NCBI GenBank assembly: GCA_038501785.1
Contig: JBAMJR010000031.1
Location: forward strand, 7,697,501 to 7,761,500
Direction: 5' to 3'
Source of the DNA: Myoxocephalus aenaeus
Lineage: Eukaryota > Chordata > Actinopteri > Perciformes > Cottidae
Length of the DNA: 64,000 nucleotides
Shown piece after piece: positions 1 to 10,106 of the stretch. Below the pieces are notes generated by a model. The model was not told the origin of the DNA and ran no database searches. It was given only the letters and a program-made list of their open reading frames with translations. Position 1 is the stretch's first letter, and each line of letters starts with the position of its first letter. Both the position numbers and the translations under genes were made by a program.

Positions 1-412
1 ATTTATCCATTTGGATCGTTGTTGAGCATTAATGGGTCAGAGATTAAAAATGTATTTTCTGACACTGGGGTAACCCTCTAACGTTAAAACATCCCTCTAC
101 ATCTGCTTGTTTTAGGATAATATGTTCTTATATTCAGCCAGTAGACCGTGGCCTTAAAGTGTTGCCTTTACACCAACCTCACTTTAAGCCTACATAAAAC
201 CACGACTCTCAGGCAGTAAAGAACGGGGCATAACCGCTTCAAAACTGATCTAACATCCTGTCACAACAACTACAGATGTTCATGGTCTTCAGGAATCAAA
301 CCTACTGATGTTGGCGATCCCCAACTCCTCCTTTAGTGCACAAGCAGGTAAAAATATTCACTCATCCAGTGAAATATCTTAACATCTACTGGATGGATTC
401 CCACTAAACATT

Positions 413-740
413 CATGGTTGCCAGATGATGTATCCCATTGATTTATGATCCCTTAACGTTTCCTCTAGCACACCCATCAGGTTGACATCTGTTGTTTTAA
501 ATGAAATATTTTGACAAATAATGGATGGAAGGTCATGAGATTTGCTACAGACATAAATGTAATCATTTTGGTGATCCCTCAATTTTTTACCTCGTACCAT
601 CATCAGGTCAACATTTCATTTCACTCAGATTAACGACCAACTCTGCAAAGCTAGTGACCGTCCTAACAGCTGTAGCTTTGTGTCAGCGAGATGGTGAACA
701 TGGTAAACATTATACCCACTAAACATCAGCATGTTAGTGA
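413..740 (+). repeat. Dispersed teleost repeat, family A, copy 1
   Basis: Shares ordered blocks with 18713-19030, 22765-23200 (reverse) and 41483-41765: a GACATCTGTTGTTTTAAATG-like block, 'ATCATCAGGTCAACATTTCA', and the end block 'GATGGTGAACATGGTAAACA' followed by TTATACC and CATCAGCATGTTAG. No intact ORF; short frames inside it are not genes. The same blocks are familiar as a high-copy teleost element, but I cannot name it securely. Confidence 0.75.
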
Positions 741-1079
741 AAAAAGCACAGCATGTTCTTCAGGATCGGAGGTTCAGGTAACTGCGAGATTGCTTTTGCT
801 CAGCTTGAACATGAGTCTGAAGTGCCGTGCGAAACACGGCGCTCTCATCAATGTTAATAAAAGATCCCTGATGTTTCTGTGTGTTGTGTGATTGTGCCGT
901 CTCCATTCCACAAACTCTTGTTGTTTTGATGATCAGCATGTTTGCATTTTCATTGAGAGGATGCTACTCTCTGTCCATTAATCAATCGTGAAGGTGATTT
1001 CATTCAACCTCCACTATACTATAGATACTTTATAGAGGAAGTATCTTGTAATCTATTTAAATTCAGCTTCTGCTAATTT

Positions 1080-1126
1080 GTGAGAAGTCTTAGAAGTCTA
1101 AGTCTTAGAAATCTAAGACTTCTCAC
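1080..1126. repeat. 15-bp perfect inverted repeat
   Basis: Left arm 1080-1094 (GTGAGAAGTCTTAGA) and right arm 1112-1126 are exact reverse complements, separated by 17 bases that themselves repeat AGTCTAAGTCTTAGA-like words. It looks like local duplication and inversion within the intron. Confidence 0.85.
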
Positions 1127-1647
1127 GCGTGTGTGTTTTGTCGTCATCAAAATGCAGGGCAGCGTCGTCAGGGTCAGGACTTGTATCTGTGCTTTTGGGA
1201 GATCAGGTGCAGAACAGTAGTTGTTGGCAGGGAGCACAGTTGTGTACCAGTTTCTGATTAATCTCTGGATTGGATGATCTAGGAAAAGAGACAATTTAGT
1301 GGCACTCCCTCTCAATTAGAGCAAGGTTCTCAAAGTGTAATGTTGTCAGTGTGCTGTTGGGTCATTTTATTCTAAAGCTGTTCAGTGAGCAAATTGTCAC
1401 CCAAACCCTGTGGCTCTGTAGTTATGATGCCGTATTACACAGTGTTTAGGCTGCAACCTTCCAATGTATTCTGCAGCCTATTTCCCTGCTGGGTGTTACA
1501 ACTCTGATCAGAGAATTGTGCGAGTACATTAGTCACTGCTGTCTTATTCTCCTCATGACCTTGGGTGATGTATTGCTTTCATTATCTGCCGACGTACTCG
1601 GGATGTTCATTATGCAGTGTTTTGATATTGTGCTGGCTACTCTCCAG

Positions 1648-1746
1648 GTGTGAGCAGTGAGCATGTGGATGAACTACGTGTCTTCCTGTTGGTCTGTGGC
1701 CTCAGAAGAGTCAAGGACCCCCTCTATCTGGTGGAGATTTTTTCAG
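1648..1746 (+). CDS. glt1d1: glt1d1 coding exon A
   Basis: Starts after TCTCCAG and ends before GTAAAC. Codes for VSSEHVDELRVFLLVCGLRR followed by VKDPLYLVEIFS, the start of the second Rossmann domain. The exon begins with two bases of a split codon and ends with one (G), which combines with AG of the next exon to give Glu. Confidence 0.9.
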
Positions 1747-4700
1747 GTAAACCATCTATTTTATAACGTATATGCACGGGTAATGGAAAATACATCGTCA
1801 AATAATATCGCAGCTAAAACAAATGGGAGGGTATCTAATGCTGTCAAGTTTTCAGCAAATTAAAATGTCAAGCAAACTCTCAAATTGCAAAGCCTTTCTG
1901 ACTGCTTTCCTGTAGTAGCCTATGGTAGTGGCAGTGTCTTCATCAATTAGGAATGAAGTAAGATCTCCGCGGTTGAGTTTCAGATAATTAAAACATTTAT
2001 GTGAAAGTGCAGTGAGATTCTCCTGACAGCTCATGTAGGCTCAACAAATACATTGTGCCTTGTTATCTTGTTGAGCCTTACTGTTATGCTTTTTCTTTTT
2101 ATGATAACTGTTATATATCTTATGTGTCTAATATATTACATTTTGAAATTGCCTTAGATTTTGCAACATCCGTGGGTTCCTTTTTTACATCCTCTTTTAT
2201 TGTGTGTGACTTTCAAGCACAAAGTGATAGTAATGAGAGGGCTTACAATTGTATATTGGTGTTTCAGCCAGTTAGGAGAACTAGTGGTTTATATTGTCAC
2301 GTACAGTATATGTTTGTAAAAATACAAACATACGGTGCACTAAGAAAGTATAGATATAAGAATGTTGTGCAAACAGCTTTAATGCTGCTGTAAAAAATTT
2401 CCTCAAATGGTTGTGTTTTTGTTTTTTGCGTCTTTCAGAGTGGCATCGTGAGAACCCGCTGAATGTGTTGGTCGTGATTGGGCCACAGGTAAGTACACAT
2501 TATACCTGCCATGTGTCTCCCTCTGTAACGTGACATTCTGTGCTGTCGAAATAGAAACCTTGCCTGGGAATTCAAGCGTCCACTAATTGGATGTAGCAGA
2601 GATACTGGCTTTAGCTGTTTAGCTGGAATTAACAGGCAGCGCCGGGAAGAACAGGCAATCTTCTGCAAACAGGGCGAGGGGACAGCAGCACAGGTCCTGT
2701 TTCTTTTTGTCTAACTGGCTGACTGCTTGATGCATTGATGGATTGCTTTCTCCAGTTCAGCACTTGCCTTGGAGCTGTAAAGAGCTATCTCTGTTTAATA
2801 CTTGAGGATGGGCACATATCTAGACATGTGCTGGAATTGCAGCCAAAGCAGGTGGCCCATACCATCATGCTTTCGTCCTGTGTATCATACCTGAAGACAC
2901 ATGTACATATACAGGCAATATGGCTTCATGTCGCGCTCGTCAAATAATTGAGGGGGGAAAAAGCAATTGAATTCTTACAGCCGGCTATAATTGACGATAT
3001 TCATAAATCAACCAGACAGTGAAATCATAGGAGGGAGTTTTTTTTTATACAGTTACTGTAAAAGCTTTGACTGATTGCACCTTGTTAGAGTGAAGTTATA
3101 TCCCAGCAAGCACCATCAGCCTCAGTGCTCTTACAACTGTTCTTTTTCCCCCCTCGTTTTGCTTCCAGGCTCTCACTTTTTTTCTCTGTATGTTTGTCTT
3201 TGTCTTTTCTCCCCCTGACTTGCTTTGATTTGACACCAATATACAGTATTTTAGTATCTGTTCTTTCTTTCAAACAGTGTTGTCAGGAAAAAGGTATGTT
3301 CTGCTTTAGATTTGCTCAAAAACAACTCAATTAGACTTGGCCAGGGGCTTCTACAGTGTCTGACTGCCGCTTCCTGTACGCTATGCTTTGTTGTTTGATG
3401 AAATGGTTCAGTGGAAGCGCAGACGTGTGATTCATCTCGACACCGTGAATCACAGGGAAAGTGTGTTTGTTTGTTTGAGAAATGAAAAGCCATATAATAT
3501 TATTATTATTATTATAACAAACACGTATTTGTATGACCGACAGATTTTCCATCGATACTTTAAAGGATTTCACTTTTAAATATAAACATCATGCAATCGA
3601 TTTAATGAAGAAACCGTAGTCGCTAAAATTACAAACGGAAAATGAGACATGCTTTGCTCAGGCCGTCATGACGTACTATAAATCCACAGCTACTATATTC
3701 GAGTAATAAGCACTCTGGCTGCACGGCATCTGTCATTAAGAGGTGAATTCAGGTCAGTTTGTCAGCGAGGCCTCATCACACTCATCTCTAACTCTATCAA
3801 GCACCACGTGCAGCATATTCTGGAGTATTAAATTAAAAAAATCTAAAGATTATTCTAAAAATGTAATGTGAGCTCTTGGGATATTTGCACGCAAATATCA
3901 GTTGCTTAATAATGTGAAAATAATGTAACAAAAATGTAAAAGATAAATAAAATAAAAAAAGTAATGATACATATTGATATAGTGTCTGCCTTCCCCTTCT
4001 GACTGGCCATGCCTTCACCTCAATTCCACCAAGAAATAGTATACAGAATCAGTGCAGTGCTTAAATCATTTGTGTTTGTTAATACTGATATTGTGATCTA
4101 TCCCCTGCTGGTTGTACAATGACTGCTAAATCCCAGATTACACCCGGATACACATTTTTTTTCTCAGTTCAGATTCTTTGATTTCAATGCACATGTGTTT
4201 TAAAGCAGATTCCATGTAGAATTTCCATGAGTTATACACTGAAAGTGAAACAAGTAGGAGCTTGCTTGGCAGAATCTTTGACCTAAATTGCTATGCTTTG
4301 ACTTTTCTGTGGGCATGCTAATGCACGCAAATCCCACATTGCAATTAATCAGATTGGCCACCCCCCCACCCTGACCCCAATCTCTGAAAATACAGGATTT
4401 TACAGAGAATGATTTGCTCTTGATATAAATTATTAATTGTGTCATTGTTTGTATTCCATCCTTCAGATTTCACTTGTCTTTGTAACCTGTCTCTCTCTCT
4501 ATTAGATCGATCCTGTGTTTACCGTTGAAGTGGAAGCTGTTGTTAAAAAGTAAGCTTTCTTTTTTGAGTTTTCCTTAACAGTTATATATAAATCCTATAA
4601 AAGGAGACTTGAGATGTGACAATTAAGACTTTCCTCTTGCAAGAAATGTGAATGTGGCACAAGAAAATATCTACGCAAATGTAGCTCGCATTTATCTTGA

Positions 4701-7617
4701 CATAATGTGAACTGAATGAAAATCTGAGGGGAGCACCAAGATCCTCTCTTTATTTTGTATCTGTCCTCCCACTCATGAGTCTTAGCTGATCTTTCAGTTT
4801 TTTGCCAAGGGCCACAACACCACAACAGTACTCTTTTGCGGCAGGAAGCTGCCTACTCTGGTTTACCTGGACTCTGTGTGCACAGTGCATCTGTGTTTCC
4901 TTCCCTGGGCTTGTCACTGCCCTTTAGCATCATTCACGCCTCTGTTAGCCCTGAGTCACACCGAACTGAGCTTTGCCGCTGCTTCTGCAGAACAGCAGGG
5001 GTCTTCTTGGCCCAGGAGAGGAGCCAACGGGAGCTTCATGCTGCCATGAAAAGGTGCTTCACCGTGGTTAACAGCTCCGTCTCAGAGGGCATGTCAGCGG
5101 CCATTTTGGAGGTAAACCTCTTTAGGGCCCATGGGTAACTGAATAGCATGTCCTTCCTGACTCCAGTAATTCAGCTGCTAAACACAATATTATCTTTTTA
5201 TAGTTCATGCAATGTTGTGCAGAATATTATGGTAATTTATCTTTAAATGTACCAGGAGAATTTGCCAACCAAAACCCATGAAAAAAATGTAAACTGAGTG
5301 AATATTTACAGGAGTTCGTATCTTGCTGTTTCTTATTATCTGACCACTTCAGGGACAATTACCCAAATGAATTGCTTGACTGCAATCTCCCCATTCCGGA
5401 GAGAGCAAAACCTGCAAATCCACTTAATCTCTTTTAAACACAGTCGATTAAGACAATCCACAGTGGGCTTAAAGTCTGATTAGTATGTTAGCATGTTGCA
5501 CTCAACAACCTGCTATATGTAGTAGTAGTAGCAGCTACAGATTGTCCCTTCTGTAATTAAACCAAGGCACTGAAGGGCAGAATGGCTGTGCTGTACAACT
5601 TCATTTTTCATTATAATGACAAAGTAAATAAGTCACAGTGACTTTAAGCATTCAATGTCTATGCTTCAACAGGCCATGGATCTCGGGGTACCTGTGTTGG
5701 CCAGGGACATCCCAGGAAATGCAGCCGTAGTGCACCATGAGTTCACTGGCATGCTGTACTCGTCTCCTCAGGTATGGTGACCGCATTCGTTAAGCCCCAT
5801 TAAGCTGTCACATTGACTGTGTTGATGGACTACAAAGAGGATATTGCATATACACTGTAGCCAGCAGCTAGTCCTGTCACCTCAAGCAGCCAGAAAAGTG
5901 CTTACGGCTAATATTGGAAGTAGAATTGAAGCACTGTATCAGGATGACTTAAGGTTGGGTATGTCCCCTTCCTGGCATAGATTTATCTTTAAAAAGTCAC
6001 ACAACTTGAAGTAGGAAAACTTTACATCATTTTGTAAAACTTTTGACTTTAAATTCTTATCATTAGTCTAAATCTAAGCAGATAAAACAAAAGTAGCAGA
6101 TGTTTCCCCAGGTGCTTAGATTAGGATAAAAAAGGGCAGCCTTCAGGGACGGGGCAAAGATACTACATTACCATGTGGTGATGCAACACATGGCATCATG
6201 CAGGAAAGTGCAAAGTGGGGAGCTCCCATGGGGAGCTTTTCAGTCTGATCTATCATGAGGTTTGATGCAAAAGAAAAAAGATATCATGGGTTAAGGCTCA
6301 TTGGTGGGGGGGCTTGAGCGCCGTGCTGTCAAGACCCCATGCTCTTGCGTGATGTTGTTGTGAGGGTGGAGATAAGTCCTCTCCAGGGGGGGGTCACGTG
6401 TGCTCAGCTCAGCTGCCAGGAGGAAGCTCTCACAGATGGTTGTAGCGACTTGGGCTGGATAAACCACGACCTCAGCCAGGACCGATAGGCAGTCAGCGCT
6501 CGTCTTTCAGCCAAAAACTTTTTCTTCAGTGGATCACACTCAAGACTTTTTCTGCATGCTTTAAAATCCCCTCTTATTTTTGATTGACTGTGTTTCTGGT
6601 TCTCTAAGCCTCCAAAGTAATTACAGTACACCAGGAGTGTAGGTATCAATAAATGTGTCAAAAGAAGAAGAAAAAACACACGAGAGAAAAATGGCACTTG
6701 CTGTCTGGTTCTATCATTTGGACTAAGAGTGAAATGATTATAAGCATTCAGTTCATAAATTGAGCTTCAATCCCGTTGCTGAGGATTTATAGCTCTCATA
6801 TGGCCATACAGATGAGCCGTTTCCTACCAATAGCCACTCCAGACATAATCACATCACTTGAATGAAGTAAAGTGAATTGGCCTGCTGATGAGCAGTGGCT
6901 AAAACTTTGTGTGCCCATTGGTTGTCGTCTTCAGCAAATGGTGGCTGCCATGTTGCAGGAACACTTCAAAGCTCTTTTGGATGATTCTTTCAGTCTGTTG
7001 GGCAACAGATGAACAACTAGGATTCAGGATGCCATACGGATACATCACATCTCAGTCAATGCTCAGCGATGACACCATTACTCATTTCTTAATTATCTCA
7101 TTTGTATCCCCATCTTCCCCTCCCTGTGTCCCTGGTACAGCTGTTGTGAGAGTATTGTTAAACACTATCAGTCACATTGTTTTTTCCATAAGTAAACAAG
7201 AGGTGGCAGCTATTAGGATGGACTGAAAAGGTCTATTGGCCAGCCATATGTGAATCTGATGCCACAAATATCTCCATCCTTTGGCAACGTACAGACATTT
7301 TTGAAGTATTTACTAATCAGCGCACAGTCTCTGATCTGAGTTTTGTTCCTGTGCCTTGGATGATCTTTTATGATTTAAAAAAATATAAACATATCTTCAG
7401 GCAACTTCAATGACAAGCTTTAAGTGACATTTGGCAGTAAATGAGACTAATTTGCTTTTATCTCTGCCAGGAATTTGTGCATCAATCTCAGAGGCTGTTG
7501 TCAGATCATGAGCTGCGAGACAGAGTGGTGAGGAATGGAAAACTCTACGTGGAAGAGCATCACTGCCTGAAACGGGAGAGAGAAACCTACCAGCGGCTGG
7601 TGGACACTCTGCTCTGA
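1648..7617 (+). CDS. glt1d1: glt1d1, 3' half (six coding exons, 5' end outside the window)
   Basis: Glycosyltransferase 1 domain-containing protein 1, partial. Exons are 1648-1746, 2439-2488, 4506-4549, 4991-5111, 5673-5771 and 7471-7617, all with AG/GT borders and compatible phases, giving about 185 residues before TGA. The vertebrate protein is roughly 346 residues, so this is the C-terminal half. The product reads VSSEHVDELRVFLLVCGLRR, then LNVLVVIGPQ, then NSSVSEGMSAAILE-AMDLGVPVLARDIPGN. That last block is the C-terminal Rossmann domain of GT-B, GT4-type transferases; the E-x7-E motif (glutamates at 5085-5087 and 5109-5111) is intact and normally contacts the nucleotide-sugar donor. Donor and acceptor sugars are not established for this family. 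No frameshift or stop interrupts the exons. The gene converges on tmem132d, the arrangement known in human. The family call is firm; exact function is unknown. Confidence 0.93.
2439..2488 (+). CDS. glt1d1: glt1d1 coding exon B
   Basis: A 50-bp exon between TTTCAG and GTAAGT coding (E)WHRENPLNVLVVIGPQ. The VLVVIGP strand is the central beta strand of the Rossmann domain. It ends in phase 0. Confidence 0.9.
4506..4549 (+). CDS. glt1d1: glt1d1 coding exon C
   Basis: A 44-bp microexon between ATTAG and GTAAGC coding IDPVFTVEVEAVVKK. The last Lys codon is split (AA|A) with the next exon. It continues the Pro-Gln of the previous exon as the ..GP..DPVF.. loop of the family. Confidence 0.88.
4991..5111 (+). 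CDS. glt1d1: glt1d1 coding exon D, with the E-x7-E motif
   Basis: 121 bp after TCTGCAG and before GTAAAC. Codes for TAGVFLAQERSQRELHAAMK then RCFTVVNSSVSEGMSAAILE. The motif S-E-G-M-S-A-A-I-L-E carries both glutamates of E-x7-E; the second one is the last codon of the exon. Confidence 0.93.
5673..5771 (+). CDS. glt1d1: glt1d1 coding exon E
   Basis: 99 bp, phase 0 on both sides, between CAACAG and GTATGG. Codes for AMDLGVPVLARDIPGNAAVV then HHEFTGMLYSSPQ. The AM.LG.PV.A and GN motifs are the standard continuation of the glycosyltransferase group 1 domain. Confidence 0.93.
7471..7617 (+). CDS. glt1d1: glt1d1 terminal coding exon F
   Basis: Begins after TCTGCCAG and runs 49 codons to TGA at 7615-7617. 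Codes for the final amphipathic helices EFVHQSQRLLSDHELRDRVV and the tail up to YQRLVDTLL. The position of the stop matches the end of the vertebrate family to within a few residues. Confidence 0.92.
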   Translation, partial: EFVHQSQRLLSDHELRDRVVRNGKLYVEEHHCLKRERETYQRLVDTLL

Positions 7618-7985
7618 GCGTAAGGTCACAGCCTTCAACCTCACTCTGCATACTTTCTCAGGAACTGCAACGACAGAGAGCCGGCCATTACACCATCTTA
7701 TTTATAGGTTAGATTATCATTGATGTCTTTATTCCCGGCCTTTTAACAAATCAAGCTACAAAGACACTGTACAAAATAAATCATATTTTATCTGCTCTGC
7801 CAGATTGAAATTATGCTGCAGAGCACTTTGAACCAAAGACCCAGAGTAGAAATGGTTGTTTAGTTAATATATTTGATGTACTTGAAAGTGATGATGTACT
7901 GTTATTTATGGTTTTGGTATGAATATCTAAAGGCATCGGTTCTCTGTTTATGCATTTTACATAATAAAAGAGGCAAACTTCACTT
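7618..7985 (+). terminator. glt1d1 3' UTR and polyadenylation signals
   Basis: After the stop there are two AATAAA hexamers, at 7775-7780 and 7963-7968. The second is followed by a T/G-rich stretch (GGTTGTTTTTGGGTAGTTGTTG) typical of a downstream element, so cleavage near 7980-7990 is the more likely end. The 3' UTR would be about 360 bases. Confidence 0.6.
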
Positions 7986-8281
7986 CAACTGGTTGTTTTT
8001 GGGTAGTTGTTGATCTGAAAATGTATTTTCATTCTCTCTATTGAAGGAATGAAAATAGGGCCACAAAGGGTTATTTTATGTTGCTGTTCCAAAAGGTAAT
8101 TTGAATGTTCTCTCAAAAACTTTGCAATATGCATCATTTTTGTCGCAACTGTAAAATTGAGCATTACACTTTAAAATATTGATGAACATCAATAACCGAA
8201 CAGCATACTGTTATCAGAGGTCATATCCCTCATTGTTTTTAACAGAAGAAAAAAATGAAAGGACATATTCAAGATCAGTGT

Positions 8282-8792
8282 TTTAATGAAAAATAAAATG
8301 AAAATTTTACTTAAAATTACAAAGAAAGGGGTCTTGGATATTGCATAATAGAACATCCATTTGAGTGAGAAGTATGTTGAATCAAAGCCACATTCTTGGT
8401 GAAACCCATATCCATCAGGCTGCGTTCTGTATTACAACTGGTAATTAATTCATTGTTTTTGTTATTTTGGATACTTTTTAAGTGTGTATTTGTACTGTGT
8501 ACCAGCATGTGAGTGTAACATTTTTAGAGAACTTGATATCCACATGCAGCATTAACATTTGGTGGCTTTAAACATTGTGTAAATACGACTCCCATCTGGT
8601 CAACCATCTAACACGCATCCACCCTCCAATATTAACAATAATATACAGTACATGTAAAAGGCCTTGATAGGTAATGAAATGTAGAGGGGGAAAATTCCCA
8701 AATCACATATTGTAGACAGTTATTGTTGACAAAGGCATTGAGGAGATCAAAGCCACATCAACTGTACAGGTGAGGTCTGATCAGGCTCTGTA
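8282..8792 (-). terminator. tmem132d 3' UTR with candidate polyadenylation signal
   Basis: The region between the stop codon and 8282 has no coding frame of note. The minus strand carries ATTAAA at 8287-8282, the commonest variant signal; no AATAAA was seen between it and the stop. The 3' UTR would be about 500 bases, leaving about 300 bases to the glt1d1 signal. Confidence 0.45.
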
Positions 8793-10106
8793 TTATAACT
8801 GGTCCCCAGTCTCTGTCATGGGCACTTGGGGTTCCTCCTCGCAACTGTCCTGCTTCCCAACCCAGTGGATGCCATAGCCGTTCTCTCTGGGCGGGAGATG
8901 TGGCGAATGCTGGCGCTCCAGAGTGGAGAAGGTGGTGAACTGGACTCTCTTTCTCTTGCTGGTGGGTGAGTGGAGGGACTCGGTGTGCATAGGTTTGCTC
9001 CTGAGGGAGCCCACGCAGCTGAGAGGTGAGTCTGTGACGGAGGCTAGACAACTGGGCCTTCTGGACAGAGAGCAAGTCTTATCAGGCCCAATGTCTATGA
9101 CGGTGGTTGCAGTCTGGCAGTCCTGCTGGACAGGACTGCCTGGCACGCTCATCACCAGCTCAGCGTCTGTGCCGAGCCACACCCAGTCATGCCTGTGCCC
9201 TGTGGGCTCCTGGCCATGAGAGGGAGGCTTCTTGTGCCGGAACTTGACAACATATGAGATACAATTAACCAGAAAAACCAAGATGGCCAGGCAAAAGACA
9301 CCCAACAGTGCGTACATGCCAATCTCCAAGTCTGTGAGCGGCCTGTTGACCAACATTTCTTCACCACCAGTTTCTACCTCCTCTGTCTCCTGCCCAGATA
9401 CCTCCACCTTAGTGGGGAAGTTATAGTTCACAAGGTTCCCAGGGGCCTTCACAGTACTGGTAAAGCTGACACTGCTCATATCCTCCACTATCATATTGTC
9501 TGAGCCGTACGCCTTGCTGCCGTCACTTGGGCTGTTCATCATGCTGATATTCACCAAGCTGGTAGGACTGCCGGGGTTTCCTGAATTGCTGGTCTTACCC
9601 ACTCCTCCGAGGCTGCCGCTGGTGATGGAGGTTCGTTCTGTAGATTTGATCGTGGTTGTGATCTTCTGCATGACACTCTCCTCTCTATCTAAGGTTGAGC
9701 TGCGAGGCGGAGGACCATTGGACGGCGCCCTCTGCTTTCTCTCGCTGCCCACCTCCTCCCCATCATTTCCATAATCACTGCTGTTGTCCTTGTTGCTAAA
9801 AGTGTTGCTGTAATTGCCGCCTGGGCGCCGACTGTTCACTTGAAACTTGACCTTGAGGCTGCCGTTGCCCACAGCCACTGTGCTTTTGCGCTTGGACTTC
9901 TGACATGACTCACAGATGGACATCTCTACTCTGACCAGGACTCCCTCGCCCTCACCCTCTGCAACCACAGTGGGAAGAGAGCCCTGCACTGACACCACCC
10001 CCGGATCTAGAGATGTCACTGTCACTCTGTAGAAAGCAGGATCATAAATATCAAGAGGAGTCTGGTTGCCATCACTGAACTGCACCCAGGTACTGACCAA
10101 GGCTTC
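8793..10106 (-). CDS. tmem132d: tmem132d exon 9: stalk, membrane helix and cytoplasmic tail
   Basis: 1314 bp from the acceptor TTTCAG to TAA, residues 697-1133. It begins EALVSTWVQFSDGNQTPLDI and includes SICESCQKSKRKS. Next comes a poorly conserved Ser/Thr/Asn/Gly-rich stalk (about residues 786-940), then the helix GMYALLGVFCLAILVFLVNC (coded around 9246-9323), a basic stop-transfer KFRHKK, DWVWLG, and SPTSKRKRVQFTTF close to the C-terminus. The TTG at 10098-10100 is an internal Leu codon. Confidence 0.96.
   Translation of the reverse strand, partial: EALVSTWVQFSDGNQTPLDIYDPAFYRVTVTSLDPGVVSVQGSLPTVVAEGEGEGVLVRVEMSICESCQKSKRKSTVAVGNGSLKVKFQVNSRRPGGNYSNTFSNKDNSSDYGNDGEEVGSERKQRAPSNGPPPRSSTLDREESVMQKITTTIKSTERTSITSGSLGGVGKTSNSGNPGSPTSLVNISMMNSPSDGSKAYGSDNMIVEDMSSVSFTSTVKAPGNLVNYNFPTKVEVSGQETEEVETGGEEMLVNRPLTDLEIGMYALLGVFCLAILVFLVNCISYVVKFRHKKPPSHGQEPTGHRHDWVWLGTDAELVMSVPGSPVQQDCQTATTVIDIGPDKTCSLSRRPSCLASVTDSPLSCVGSLRSKPMHTESLHSPTSKRKRVQFTTFSTLERQHSPHLPPRENGYGIHWVGKQDSCEEEPQVPMTETGDQL

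Larger units (their letters stand above)
1..1647 (+). other. glt1d1 intron (partial)
   Basis: No exon recognisable before the acceptor at 1646-1647. It contains a dispersed repeat (413-740) and a 15-bp inverted repeat (1080-1126), described separately. The earlier exons encoding the N-terminal GT domain are not in the window. Confidence 0.7.
2489..7470 (+). other. glt1d1 intronic sequence between exons B and F
   Basis: Introns at 2489-4505, 4550-4990, 5112-5672 and 5772-7470, all GT-AG. Nothing coding was recognised in them. Only short simple tracts are seen, such as ATT repeats at about 3498-3516 and G-runs at about 6305-6312 and 6386-6392. Confidence 0.75.

Noticed and set aside
3490..3520. 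ATT trinucleotide tract in a glt1d1 intron
   Set aside because: Very short simple repeat with no further significance.
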